DNA of 64,000 nt, from assembly GCA_014204635.1 (NCBI GenBank), contig JACHLS010000011.1, positions 80,922 through 144,921 on the forward strand. Direction: 5' to 3'. Shown here one piece after another: positions 8,362-18,387 of this stretch. Position numbers and translations under genes: made by a program. Within the stretch, counting starts at the first letter, position 1, and every line of letters starts with the position of its first letter. This DNA comes from Sporosarcina luteola (GTDB taxonomy: Bacteria; Bacillota; Bacilli; Bacillales_A; Planococcaceae). Under the pieces are notes generated by a model. It saw only the letters and a program-made list of their open reading frames with translations. It made no database searches and had not been told where the DNA came from.

Positions 8362-8616
8362 ATGAAGATTGATCATTGGGCCTATAGCCGTAAATATCAA
8401 ATCAAATGCGTGTTCGACAAATATCCTTCTACTGTCTTCCTGTTCCGAAGAGTCGCTGACTATTATTTCATATTTTCGTCTTCAGGAATAGATGTGAATG
8501 AAATACCGGCCCGAAAAGATTACGTTCGGATGGAATATTTACTCAATAAGGAATTAGGCACGCTGCAAGCTTATCGTAACCGCAAGCGGCTCAAAAATTC
8601 AACGATCTCCTCTTGA
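8362..8616 (+). CDS. Small uncharacterised protein (84 aa)
   Basis: Soluble protein beginning MKIDHWAYSRKYQIKCVFDKYP, here split as MKIDHWAYSRKYQ and IKCVFDKYP, and rich in aromatic and basic residues. The frame remains open upstream to 8179, but that part overlaps the MFS gene antisense, and an AAAGGATGA ribosome site favours the ATG at 8362 (an ATG at 8353 is an alternative). It contains no hydrophobic span long enough for a membrane helix. It lies about 100 bases before the ABC-F gene but the latter has its own promoter. I do not recognise the family. Confidence 0.55.
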   Translation: MKIDHWAYSRKYQIKCVFDKYPSTVFLFRRVADYYFIFSSSGIDVNEIPARKDYVRMEYLLNKELGTLQAYRNRKRLKNSTISS

Positions 8617-8629
8617 GGAATTTTTCTGA

Positions 8630-10327
<1,698 letters not shown>

Positions 10328-10332
10328 TAGTC

Positions 10333-10369
10333 AAACCGTTTTCCTTTATCGGAAAGCGGTTTTTCTTTT
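10333..10369 (+). terminator. Terminator of the ABC-F gene
   Basis: AAACCG-TTTTCC pairs with GGAAA-GCGGTTT, followed by TTTTC TTTT. It lies six bases after the stop. Confidence 0.75.
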
Positions 10370-10428
10370 GGTGTCATTGGATAATCAATCAAAGTTCGGG
10401 CACTCTAAGGTAAAAAGGAGTGGAATGC

Positions 10429-11115
10429 ATGAAGCGAATTTCGTTTGTATTGACTTGCCTAGTCATTTCTCTTAGCGTGGCAGGCTGTTCCAATAAAACG
10501 ACCTCATTGATCAATACAGGCAACACGGGTGAGTCAACTGATCCGTATCAGGCAAAGGAGGATTCGCGCCAAATCGATAAAGGGTTGCTGGATTATTTTC
10601 TTCCGGATGGTTCCAAAGCCCATTTTCAAGGAGAAGGTGCTGATAATGCAGAATTGGACATAGACTTTGCCATGCCTTATGAAAACTATGTAGTCGTTCA
10701 TGAAAACAATGGAAGTGCAATTGCTCAATACGTATATGAAATCGGGGAGAAGCAGATCACTACCTTAAGTTATGACTTAGTTGATTCAAATATAAACTTT
10801 CCTACCTTGGAAGAAATAAAGAAAATGGAACCAGTCGGCGTATATCTTCACAAGCCTTTCGAAAAGGGACAAACATTTGGCCAATGGGAAATTGTAGAAA
10901 CCGATGTGCCAGTTAAGACGTTTTATAAAAACTTCGACCATGCTTTTGTTGTTCAATCGACAGAGCCTATGATCGGCGTGGAAAACAAGTCGTATATAAT
11001 TAAGAAATATTTTGTGGAAGGCATCGGAGAAGTAAAAAGAGAATCCATTATGGAAACGACAGACGGAGAACAATTAGTCATCACGTCTACATTAGAGTCA
11101 GTTTCAAAACCATGA
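10429..11115 (+). CDS. Uncharacterised lipoprotein (228 aa)
   Basis: The N-terminus MKRISFVLTCLVISLSVAGC is a lipoprotein signal with lipobox SVAGC, so the mature protein is anchored outside the membrane. The rest is a single beta-rich, acidic domain with no recognised catalytic motif. The segment from about residue 45 (LLDYFLPDGSKAHFQGEG) to the C-terminus alternates strands, as in small ligand-binding or scaffold domains of Bacillales lipoproteins. AAAAGGAG precedes the ATG at 10429; the GTG three codons earlier sits on the ribosome site and is rejected. Flanked by terminators on both sides, so monocistronic. Function unknown. Confidence 0.7.
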   Translation: MKRISFVLTCLVISLSVAGCSNKTTSLINTGNTGESTDPYQAKEDSRQIDKGLLDYFLPDGSKAHFQGEGADNAELDIDFAMPYENYVVVHENNGSAIAQYVYEIGEKQITTLSYDLVDSNINFPTLEEIKKMEPVGVYLHKPFEKGQTFGQWEIVETDVPVKTFYKNFDHAFVVQSTEPMIGVENKSYIIKKYFVEGIGEVKRESIMETTDGEQLVITSTLESVSKP

Positions 11116-11116
11116 A

Positions 11117-11149
11117 AAAGAGGCATCCTCAAAAGATGCCTCTTTGTTT
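11117..11149. terminator. Convergent terminator, lipoprotein / csp
   Basis: AAAGAGGCATC pairs with GATGCCTCTTT around AAAA-type loop bases. The arms carry T on both strands, so it can serve both convergent genes. Confidence 0.82.
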
Positions 11150-11155
11150 GACAGA

Positions 11156-11356
11156 TTATTGTTTAACAACGTTAGCAGCTTGAAGACCACGGTTGCCTTC
11201 TACCACTTCAAATTCAACGTGTTGACCTTCGTCTAAAGTTTTGAATCCGTCTCCCTGAATTGCGGAGAAATGTACGAATACATCATCTTCGCCTTCTACT
11301 TCGATAAATCCGAAGCCTTTTTCAGAGTTGAACCATTTTACCGTACCTTGTTTCAT
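11156..11356 (-). CDS. Cold-shock protein (CspB/CspD type)
   Basis: A 66-residue OB-fold RNA chaperone that binds single-stranded RNA and DNA. Both RNP motifs are visible: KGFGFIEV (RNP1, about residues 13-20) and VFVHFSAI (RNP2, about 26-33), with the conserved basic/aromatic face [11 protein letters not shown]. The longer frame upstream (to 11407) is leader, not protein; GGAGG seven bases before the ATG at 11356 sets the start. It has a consensus promoter about 150 bases upstream and a long leader with alternating pairing arms, as expected for a cold-inducible csp mRNA. Which B. subtilis paralogue (B, C or D) it matches cannot be settled by eye. Confidence 0.95.
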   Translation of the reverse strand: MKQGTVKWFNSEKGFGFIEVEGEDDVFVHFSAIQGDGFKTLDEGQHVEFEVVEGNRGLQAANVVKQ

Positions 11357-11386
11357 CCTACTACCTCCAAATAATGAATACTTAAC

Positions 11387-11469
11387 TAATACGTGAACTC
11401 TCCACAATGAAAAAATTCACATATTACAAAAAGTACCGAGAGCGCCGATCACTTTTTGTAATACGTGAA
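11387..11469 (-). promoter_or_regulatory. Structured csp leader with alternative hairpins
   Basis: On the minus-strand RNA a 19-base arm (11451-11469) pairs with 11416-11434, with a single G-U wobble and a 16-base loop. An exact second copy of the outer 11 bases (TAATACGTGAA, 11387-11397 and 11459-11469) lies downstream, so 11416-11426 can pair with either copy. The two hairpins exclude each other. The second lies about 19 bases from the ribosome site at 11364-11368. Confidence 0.65.
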
Positions 11470-11508
11470 TACGTTCCATTCGGTAAATCTCACTTTATTG
11501 TTACAGTA

Positions 11509-11536
11509 ACTATACCATATTTTACAATAAAGTCAA
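11509..11536 (-). promoter_or_regulatory. Sigma-A promoter of csp
   Basis: On the minus strand TTGACT (11531-11536), 16 bases, TATAGT (11509-11514). The predicted start leaves a leader of roughly 145 bases. Confidence 0.75.
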
Positions 11537-11546
11537 CATAAGATTA

Positions 11547-11864
11547 TTAACTATTTGAATTGTTTTTCAAAACATCACTGGATGGAACGCCATCATGCAA
11601 GACGATGATCCCATGGTATAATTGAAGGCATTCATCGCACCCCTCGCAATATACCCGCTCTGTTTCTGACCAAAACGTAAAAAAACAATTTTTTCTTTTT
11701 TCATTAAATTCATGCTCACTATTTAATTTAGTATAAAGGTCATAAAAGTAGGCGGCAGCTTCTTCCTTTTCCCGAAAAGTTTGAGCCGTTACAACGGTAG
11801 TTCTCCAATCATCGAACATCCACCACGGCTCATAATCCGCTTTCATGTAGATGATTTCGTACAT
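11547..11864 (-). CDS. DUF1033 family protein
   Basis: A 105-residue soluble protein beginning MYEIIYMKADYEPWWMFDDW, the conserved opening of the DUF1033 family of Firmicutes, whose function is unknown. The middle carries a helical FREKEEAAAYFYDLYTKL segment, and near the C-terminus a Cys pair occurs in YCEGCDECLQLYHG (Cys-x2-Cys-x2-Cys), possibly a metal or redox site. The frame opens further upstream, but a GGGGGA ribosome site seven bases before the ATG at 11864 supports the shorter form. It is followed directly by the csp promoter. It probably forms a single-gene unit divergent from xpaC. Confidence 0.82.
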   Translation of the reverse strand: MYEIIYMKADYEPWWMFDDWRTTVVTAQTFREKEEAAAYFYDLYTKLNSEHEFNEKRKNCFFTFWSETERVYCEGCDECLQLYHGIIVLHDGVPSSDVLKNNSNS

Positions 11865-12003
11865 TTCAAAATCCCCCCAATTGCCATCTGCCGTGAATGA
11901 CCCCCATTTTAGCAAATTCCGAGTCGATATCCAAGCGTTTCATATTGACTGTTCAAAAGGAATGTTTTCCTGCTCTGAATCAGGTATAATTGGACTAAGC
12001 GGA

Positions 12004-12029
12004 TGAAACTTTCCTTTCCTTTAAACGTA
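12004..12029 (+). promoter_or_regulatory. ECF-sigma (SigW-like) promoter of xpaC-telA
   Basis: TGAAAC (12004-12009), exactly 16 bases, then CGTA (12026-12029). This is the SigW-type consensus, and it lies about 36 bases upstream of the xpaC start. Confidence 0.7.
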
Positions 12030-12064
12030 TTTACTATATATGAAGAAGGAGGCCTGAATGCACC

Positions 12065-12742
12065 ATGCAGGAAGTTAAACAATTTTTTATACGTCACTTC
12101 ATCACTGCCCCTGTCAGTTTCGGTTCCTGGCTCCTTTTCCTCTTTGGAGCCGGTATGAATATCTTTGCTGCGACAGGTCTGATGATCGCCATTTATCTCG
12201 GAGGCACATTTACCATTAAACAAGTCCAACTTTCATCCAACGTAAAAAAACTCGGCATGTCGAGATCTGAATATACTCATATTAAGACGCAGATTGCAGA
12301 GGCCAAAGAGAAAATCAAAAAATTGAACAGTCTTTACGGACAAGTGAGATCCGTCCAAGCGTTCAAACAGGTGTATGAAATGAACAACCTTGCGAGACGA
12401 ATATTGTCAATTGTACGCAGCAATCCGCAGAAATTTTATCATGTGGAGCGTTTCTTCTACTCCCATCTCGATTCTGCTGTAGAATTGACGTCCAAATATT
12501 CCATGCTTGTAAAACAACCATTGAAGGATCAGGAATTGAGAGTAGCGCTGCAACATACAAGAGAAACGTTGAATGACGTCAATAAGCAATTGGAGCAAGA
12601 TTTACGAAGCGCGCTTGCGACTGATATTGAACAGCTCCAATTGGAACTAGACTATGTAGACGTAACAATGAACCAGAATAAACCGTTGCTTCAAATGAAA
12701 GGAGAATTGCCTCATGACAGAAAACAAAATCATGAACGATGA
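12065..12742 (+). CDS. XpaC-like protein (5-bromo-4-chloroindolyl phosphate hydrolysis family)
   Basis: A 225-residue membrane-associated protein. Residues 20-58 form two adjacent hydrophobic spans (FGSWLLFLFGAGMNIFAATG and the following LMIAIYLGG). The remainder is a helical, coiled-coil-like cytoplasmic region with FYHVERFFYSHLDSAVELT, the family's most conserved part. Despite the historical name, no phosphatase motif is present. AAGGAGG lies 12 bases before the ATG. The coding end overlaps the start of the telA-like gene by 29 bases. An ECF-type promoter precedes it, which suggests envelope-stress induction. XpaC and TelA-like proteins are regularly paired in Bacillales. Confidence 0.85.
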   Translation: MQEVKQFFIRHFITAPVSFGSWLLFLFGAGMNIFAATGLMIAIYLGGTFTIKQVQLSSNVKKLGMSRSEYTHIKTQIAEAKEKIKKLNSLYGQVRSVQAFKQVYEMNNLARRILSIVRSNPQKFYHVERFFYSHLDSAVELTSKYSMLVKQPLKDQELRVALQHTRETLNDVNKQLEQDLRSALATDIEQLQLELDYVDVTMNQNKPLLQMKGELPHDRKQNHER

Positions 12743-13904
12743 TGTAAAATCATTCGATGATCTATTAGAAAATCCCTTTAACGAGCCTTTATTACCTAAA
12801 GAAATGCAAACAGAAAAGCCAGCAGCTGCCACTGCGGTGAAGTTGATGGACCGCTTATCGCCGGAGGAACAAGAAAAGGCGAAACAATTGGCAGCACAGA
12901 TCCCAGTCGGCAATTACGAAGCAATCATCACTTATGGCGCCAATGCGCAAAATGAATTATCCCGCTTTTCCCATAAAATGCTCGACCATGTGCAAAGCAA
13001 AGATATAGGACCGGTTGGAGATGTCCTAAGCGATTTGATGGGCAAACTTTCGGAAATCGATCCGGAAGATCTAAGCGAGAAGAAGAAATCGGGCTTAAGT
13101 CGTTTATTCAGCAAAGCGACTCGCTCCATCCAAGAGATGATGACGAAGTACCAAAAATTAAGCACACAGATCGACCGCATTGGCGTGCAATTGGAGCACT
13201 CCAAGCGAGGGTTGCTGGAAGACGTCCATATGCTGGAGAACTTGTATGAACAGAATAAAACATACTTCCAAGCCTTAAACGTTTATATTGCGGCTGCGGA
13301 GTTGAAGCGCGATGAAATCTCCACTGTGACGATTCCGGAGTTGCGTCGGAAAGCGGAGGCATCCAACGATCAAATGGCGTTCCAGGAAGTGAATGACATG
13401 GCGCAATTTCTGGATCGGTTGGAAAAGAGATTGTATGACTTACAGCTATCCCGTCAAATTACAATCCAAAGCGCACCACAAATCCGGATGATTCAGCAAA
13501 CGAACCAAACGCTCGCGGAAAAGATCCAATCTTCCATTATGACTTCGATCCCTCTTTGGAAAAATCAGATTGCTATCGCGCTTACGTTAAATCGTCAGCG
13601 GAAAGCTGTCGAATCTCAACGGATGGTAACAAAAACAACAAATGATTTGCTTTTAAAGAACTCGGAAATGTTAAAGGTGAATTCCATCGAGACGGCAAAA
13701 GAGAACGAACGAGGCATTATCGAAATTGATACATTGAAGCAAACGCAGGAAAATCTAATCCAAACGATCGAAGAGACTCTTGTGATCCAAGCGGATGGCC
13801 GCGCGAAACGGAAAGCTGCAGAAGTCGAGATCGCCAGAATGGAAGAAGAATTGAAACAGAGACTTCTCTCTGTCCATGAAAGAACACAAAACCGCCCATC
13901 GTAA
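12714..13904 (+). CDS. TelA/YaaN family toxic-anion-resistance protein
   Basis: A 396-residue soluble, almost wholly helical protein of the TelA family (PF05816), named for tellurite resistance but of unresolved biochemical function. It appears to act on membrane or envelope stress with XpaC. The family core [29 protein letters not shown] is represented here by [17 protein letters not shown] around residue 225, followed by [14 protein letters not shown] and [13 protein letters not shown]. A long coiled-coil tail with many [8 protein letters not shown]-type heptads closes the protein. GAAAGGAG lies upstream, within the end of xpaC. The stop codon lies inside the loop of the downstream terminator. 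Confidence 0.88.
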   Translation: [396 protein letters not shown]

Positions 13905-13918
13905 GGCGGTTTTGTGTT
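13883..13918. terminator. Bidirectional terminator overlapping the telA stop
   Basis: AACACAAAACCGCC pairs over 14 bases with GGCGGTTTTGTGTT. The telA stop (13902-13904) lies in the loop. Both strands read TTTTGTGTT at the 3' arm, so it can also serve the convergent VWA gene. Confidence 0.8.
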
Positions 13919-13937
13919 GAAGACGACTGAAATATGT

Positions 13938-15827
13938 TTACTTGATGACAATCGCAAGCAATTTGCGCAAAATTCGCAGCGTTTGATCTGCGAAACTCTC
14001 CACGGAATGAGCGGAGGCGGTTTTATTTCCAAACATACGGCTGAACAGTTCCCTCTGATCCTCAGTCGGTTCTTCGGCAGAGAGAAAGAGATGAATAACC
14101 GAAATATCTTGTTTTTCAGCCTCCAGGACTGCCTCCCTCGTATCCAGTATGCCATTTCTATCATAGCCGAATGCAGACGGCTCCCCATCAGAAAACACGA
14201 GAAGAAATTTATGCTTTTCGCTTCGTCGCATTAACCTTTTCGTCATCCAACGAATCGCAAATCCATCCCGGTTATCTTCATTTGCTTCAAACGATAAAAT
14301 AGATAGGCCGCTATCCTTATTGCGGTCTTGAAACGTATGCATCATACCGAAACGGTTCAGTTGTAAATCCTTTGACGTTTCCTCCGCATCCTCATAATAA
14401 GACGAAATTTCATGCTGAATCTTCAATGATCGCAATACATCGTGAAATAACAAGACCGCCATTTTTGTCTCATCCAATTTGTCGAGCATGGAAGCTGACC
14501 CATCTACCAGCAGTCCAAAAACTGCATCCAAATTAGCAGAGGGGGCCTGCTTCCGATAAAATGGTTTTGGCCGTTCATCCACGATCATCGTTGTTAATTT
14601 AGATGACAAGCGCCCTTTTAGAAGTCGTTCTCTTCTCCACTCCGTTTTCATTTCTATCCGTTTTCTAATTTCTTCAGAAAACGCACGCACAAATGGCTTC
14701 TGCACTTCACGCCAGAGGGCTAGACTCTCTATATTGTCTTTCGTGTTCTCACTGACAATCCGTTGCTCTTCAAACATGACATGCGTATGCTCGCGCCCAA
14801 ACTCATGTCCTGCTGCATATCGTTGTCCCGTCTTCCGTTCATTTTTCTGATCCTCTTGCCATTGTTCACTTTCCTTGCCCTCTGAACGGCCATGACCTAT
14901 TTCTTCAATCGACGCCTCTGAATTCCCTTCAACCGCGTCCGTTCCATCCCCTTTCCCCGAACGGCCGTGCTCCAGCTCATACTGCAGATGGACGCCTGCT
15001 TCATCTTCGGATTCCCGATGCCAGGTACGAAAGACTTCCTCTATTGTTTCTTTCGTTTGGTCCTCTCCTTGTTCGGCATCTTGCATGCCCTCATGATAAT
15101 GAAACACAACATTTTCTTCTGTTATAGAATCGCCGAGCGCATAATATTGGTGAGTTAAATCCTTTTCCAGCACTTCTTCCACATAGCCGGTTATGCGCTC
15201 TGCAATACATGTGTTTTCCTTTGTACTCGAAGCATCATATGCTTGGCCAATTAACAAAAGGACGGGTCCCAAGTCGAGCAGCCCTTCCCCATTCCAGTTG
15301 TGATCCGCATACATGCCCGCATGGAGGGAGATGAACAATTTATTTAACAATGCATCCGCAAGAAAATTCTTTTGGACATTGGTAGCGAGACTATCGCGGT
15401 GAAAAGCAAGCATCGCTTCACGCCTTGCTTCAAATGCGGACACTGTACCTGGTCGCTCCCGTTGAATTTTTTCGCTTAAGCGAAATTCCTCCAGTAGGAG
15501 CAAGAGTTCATAACAAAAGTGCGGGAACTTATGTGTTTGATATTCTTCTCGATATTGCAGCCACATCACCACGGAGAAATCCTTCCAAAAACCTGCTGTT
15601 AAGAGATAGAGATCGGATAATCGGCCCAGATGTGTCATGTGCTCCGAGCGATGCCGCCAAAACACACTCATGGAGATGGCACCTTCCCGAGGGCGGAACT
15701 CCATTAATTTACGTTCCGTCAGTTCCAGAAATGGAGCATCCGCAAGTGCACGCCCAAGTCGTTCATATAGTAAAAGCTGATTGGCATCAATCGTTTCATC
15801 ATTAAATTGGATGAACCGTTTCACCAT
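13938..15827 (-). CDS. VWA-domain protein, YojO-like (CobT/NorD class)
   Basis: A 629-residue cytoplasmic protein. The C-terminal 190 residues form a von Willebrand A domain whose metal site (MIDAS) reads DGSASM, with a later FSDGEPS. The N-terminal 250 residues are helical, and residues 280-360 are a very acidic, Gln/Glu-rich linker. VWA proteins of this class work with a MoxR-type AAA+ ATPase as metal-inserting or protein-remodelling chaperones. The partner gene lies directly upstream and overlaps by seven bases. In B. subtilis the same pair (yojO-yojN) also sits next to odhAB, as here. The client protein is unknown; a link to the dehydrogenase is inferred from position only. Confidence 0.85.
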   Translation of the reverse strand: MVKRFIQFNDETIDANQLLLYERLGRALADAPFLELTERKLMEFRPREGAISMSVFWRHRSEHMTHLGRLSDLYLLTAGFWKDFSVVMWLQYREEYQTHKFPHFCYELLLLLEEFRLSEKIQRERPGTVSAFEARREAMLAFHRDSLATNVQKNFLADALLNKLFISLHAGMYADHNWNGEGLLDLGPVLLLIGQAYDASSTKENTCIAERITGYVEEVLEKDLTHQYYALGDSITEENVVFHYHEGMQDAEQGEDQTKETIEEVFRTWHRESEDEAGVHLQYELEHGRSGKGDGTDAVEGNSEASIEEIGHGRSEGKESEQWQEDQKNERKTGQRYAAGHEFGREHTHVMFEEQRIVSENTKDNIESLALWREVQKPFVRAFSEEIRKRIEMKTEWRRERLLKGRLSSKLTTMIVDERPKPFYRKQAPSANLDAVFGLLVDGSASMLDKLDETKMAVLLFHDVLRSLKIQHEISSYYEDAEETSKDLQLNRFGMMHTFQDRNKDSGLSILSFEANEDNRDGFAIRWMTKRLMRRSEKHKFLLVFSDGEPSAFGYDRNGILDTREAVLEAEKQDISVIHLFLSAEEPTEDQRELFSRMFGNKTASAHSVESFADQTLRILRKLLAIVIK

Positions 15828-16714
15828 GAGCGTAATCCTTCTTCAAATGTGGGAGGTATCCAAGTATCAACAAGTTCCAAGACCAGTTTTTGTTCCATTG
15901 GATCGTCAAGTTTTTCAGCAATCGCGTATTGGATCGCTCTCTTCTCTGGCATATGAATAGCCAGATTCACAGCATCCATCAAACTCCTCACTGATGCAGC
16001 CTCATCGGACAACAGTCCGTTCATCACTTGTTTTTTCAGGTCACCGTGAATTGATAAGAACGTATGTAACTTACGTTCTTCCACCTCAGGAAAGGAACTA
16101 ACTAAGAGAGATTTCAATTGATCATCACTGAGGTAAGGGATCGAGAACGAAACAAACCGGTTTTTTAGGGCTTCATTCATTGGTGACGTACCAACGTAAC
16201 CTTCATTAATCGCAGCAATAGCAGAGAAGTTTTCATGTGCATGAATCACTTCGCCTGTCAGTGGATTCGTTAACATCCGACGATGGTCCAAGACGCTATG
16301 AAGAATTGGCAATGTTTCGGGTTTGGCCATATTGATTTCATCAATGTACAAAAGATGACCTTTTTTCATTGCTTGGACGACTGGTCCCTCCACAAATTCA
16401 ATATGTGTTTGTCCTTCTTTCGTTACAATTGTTTTAAAACCGAGTAATGACTCAGCATCCAAATCCACCGAACAATTAACGCTTTGCATCGGTTGGTGGA
16501 AATATTGGGATACACTTTGCGCCAATTTGGTCTTACCGGAGCCAGAAGGCCCTTTTAATAATACAGGCTTTTTCAGCGTGACCGCTATTAATACATCTTC
16601 CCATAAATAGGGGATGGGAGATACATATCCTCCTTCTTGGACCAAACGTAAATGTTCTGGTAAATAATTGGTTTGACTGCGTCGTTCTTGCTCTTTCTCA
16701 ATGAACATAGTCAT
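15821..16714 (-). CDS. MoxR-type AAA+ ATPase, YojN-like
   Basis: A 297-residue AAA+ ATPase. Walker A is [13 protein letters not shown] near residue 55, Walker B is LLYIDEINMAKPETLP near 118, sensor 1 is FSAIAAINEG with Asn in place, and an arginine finger region follows in NEALKNRFVSFSIPYL. It would form a ring that remodels a substrate together with the VWA partner encoded immediately downstream (seven-base overlap, thus coupled). AAGGAGG lies seven bases before the ATG at 16714. The pair is a conserved Bacillales module. The terminator of the upstream DUF6501 gene separates it from that gene. Confidence 0.88.
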   Translation of the reverse strand: MTMFIEKEQERRSQTNYLPEHLRLVQEGGYVSPIPYLWEDVLIAVTLKKPVLLKGPSGSGKTKLAQSVSQYFHQPMQSVNCSVDLDAESLLGFKTIVTKEGQTHIEFVEGPVVQAMKKGHLLYIDEINMAKPETLPILHSVLDHRRMLTNPLTGEVIHAHENFSAIAAINEGYVGTSPMNEALKNRFVSFSIPYLSDDQLKSLLVSSFPEVEERKLHTFLSIHGDLKKQVMNGLLSDEAASVRSLMDAVNLAIHMPEKRAIQYAIAEKLDDPMEQKLVLELVDTWIPPTFEEGLRSW

Positions 16715-16737
16715 ATGGTAGCCTCCTTGCTAAAGAA

Positions 16738-16767
16738 ACCGATACATCGCTTATATGATGTATCGGT
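16738..16767 (-). terminator. Terminator of the DUF6501 gene
   Basis: ACCGATACATC pairs with GATGTATCGGT over 11 bases. Minus-strand transcripts then read TTTCTTT. Confidence 0.72.
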
Positions 16768-16804
16768 AATTGTTATTTTTTATTGGTTGTTTATCAAATG
16801 ACGA

Positions 16805-17002
16805 TTACTCGAAGTAAGTCTTGTAATAGCCGCCGACTTTCCCGCTGTTATCAATAATGAACAGAAATTCATCTGTTTCATTTTTCACTTCATACGGCGT
16901 TCCGGGAGTCAGCATATTGGTTACAACATATTTTTCTGCTTCAGCATGCTTACAAACGACTGTTCGGATCGTTGGGGCAGTGAGCCAATTTGTAAATGAC
17001 AT
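16805..17002 (-). CDS. DUF6501 family protein (65 aa)
   Basis: Small soluble protein starting MSFTNWLTAPTIRTVVCKHA. Its conserved core TPYEVKNETDEFLFIIDNSG and the closing KVGGYYKTYFE match a small Bacillales family (DUF6501) of unknown function, seemingly a compact beta-barrel. A TTG one codon earlier is also in frame, but AAGGAGG at eight bases favours the ATG at 17002. It is enclosed by its own terminators, between odhB and the MoxR/VWA pair, so it is probably monocistronic. Confidence 0.78.
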   Translation of the reverse strand: MSFTNWLTAPTIRTVVCKHAEAEKYVVTNMLTPGTPYEVKNETDEFLFIIDNSGKVGGYYKTYFE

Positions 17003-17027
17003 CAAGTTTCCCTCCTTAGATGAATGG

Positions 17028-17057
17028 AAAAAAATCGGTCCGACATAAAGCGGACCG
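17028..17057 (-). terminator. Terminator of odhAB
   Basis: CGGTCCG (17036-17042) pairs with CGGACCG (17051-17057). The minus strand continues ATTTTTTT. Confidence 0.8.
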
Positions 17058-17078
17058 ATCAGTGTAATTGGAGTCTAA

Positions 17079-18326
17079 TTAAGATCCAAGTAGAAGGTCT
17101 TCTGGATTTTCAATTAGTTCTTTTACCATTTTCAAGAAACCGACAGAATCTTTACCATCGATTACACGGTGGTCATACGATAACGCAACATACATCATAG
17201 GACGGATTTCGACGTTATCCCCTACTGCCACTGGACGCTTCTGGATCGTGTGCATGCCAAGGATACCGACCTGCGTACCATTTAGAATTGGCGTGGAGAG
17301 CAAGGAACCGAATACTCCGCCGTTTGTAATGGTGAAGGAACCGCCAGCCATGTCCCCTAGAGTCAATTTATTGTCGCGTGCTTTTTTAGCAAGCTCGCCG
17401 ATTGTATCTTCGATTTCCGCAAAGTTTTTACGGTCAGCATCGCGGACAATTGGAACAACAAGGCCGCCTTCTGTAGAAACGGCAATACCGATATCGTAAT
17501 AATGCTTCATGATGAGATCATCTCCGTCAATTTCGGAGTTGACATACGGATATTTTTTAAGAGCTGCAACGACCGCTTTTGTGAAGAAAGACATGAATCC
17601 TAAACGGACATCGTTCTTTTCAAAGAACTCATCCTTTTTACGCTTGCGAAGTTCCATAACTGCGGTCATGTCAATTTCGTTGAAAGTAGTCAACATGGCA
17701 GTGGATTGCTTCACTTCGAGCAAACGCTTGGCAATTGTTTGACGACGGCGTGTCATTTTCTCGCGTGTTTCGCGGCCATCTTGTGCTGGTGCAGCTGCAG
17801 GTGCTTTGGCAGGTGTTGGGGCAGCTGCTTTTGGAGCAGTTCCATGTGCCTGTACGTCTTGAGCGCGAACGCGTCCCATTGGATCGACCGGAGAAACCGC
17901 AGCTAGGTCAATGCCTTTTTCTCGCGCCAATTTACGTGCTGCCGGGCTTGCAATGGTACGATCGGAAGAACCCTCTTCCACAGATCCTGTTGCTGCAGCA
18001 GCTGGCGGTGCAGGAGTTTCTGCAGAAGCCTCTTTCACTGCTGGTGCTTCCTCTGCTTTTGGCGCTGGAGCAGCTTGTGCCGGCGCGCCAGATCCCGCTC
18101 CAACAATGGCAATTACTTGCCCAACATCAACAGTATCCCCTTCAGAAGCAAGAAGTTCCTGAATGACACCGGCTTCTTCAGAGATAACTTCAACATTGAC
18201 TTTGTCGGTTTCCAATTCAACGATGAATTCGCCTTGTTCTACACTTTCTCCTGGCTGTTTTAGCCATTTTGCAATTGTTCCCTCAGTAATCGACTCCGCA
18301 AGTTCAGGTACTCTGATCTCTGCCAC
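17079..18326 (-). CDS. odhB: Dihydrolipoyllysine succinyltransferase, E2 of 2-oxoglutarate dehydrogenase
   Basis: E2 core of the TCA-cycle 2-oxoglutarate dehydrogenase complex: it transfers succinyl from lipoamide to CoA. Domain order: a lipoyl domain at residues 2-76 with the lipoylated Lys in [12 protein letters not shown], an Ala/Pro/Glu linker, a peripheral subunit-binding domain about 125-160 ([18 protein letters not shown]), a second Ala/Pro linker, and a catalytic domain from about 185. The active site is visible as the [16 protein letters not shown] segment with the HxxxD motif (HRVID). The start is a GTG behind GAGGAGG. It follows odhA by 61 bases in one operon. Confidence 0.96.
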   Translation of the reverse strand: MAEIRVPELAESITEGTIAKWLKQPGESVEQGEFIVELETDKVNVEVISEEAGVIQELLASEGDTVDVGQVIAIVGAGSGAPAQAAPAPKAEEAPAVKEASAETPAPPAAAATGSVEEGSSDRTIASPAARKLAREKGIDLAAVSPVDPMGRVRAQDVQAHGTAPKAAAPTPAKAPAAAPAQDGRETREKMTRRRQTIAKRLLEVKQSTAMLTTFNEIDMTAVMELRKRKKDEFFEKNDVRLGFMSFFTKAVVAALKKYPYVNSEIDGDDLIMKHYYDIGIAVSTEGGLVVPIVRDADRKNFAEIEDTIGELAKKARDNKLTLGDMAGGSFTITNGGVFGSLLSTPILNGTQVGILGMHTIQKRPVAVGDNVEIRPMMYVALSYDHRVIDGKDSVGFLKMVKELIENPEDLLLGS

Positions 18327-18387
18327 AATAAATTCCTCCTCTGTTCTACCGTTTTACGGTGTAAAGCTAAGCTAACTACTACAGATT

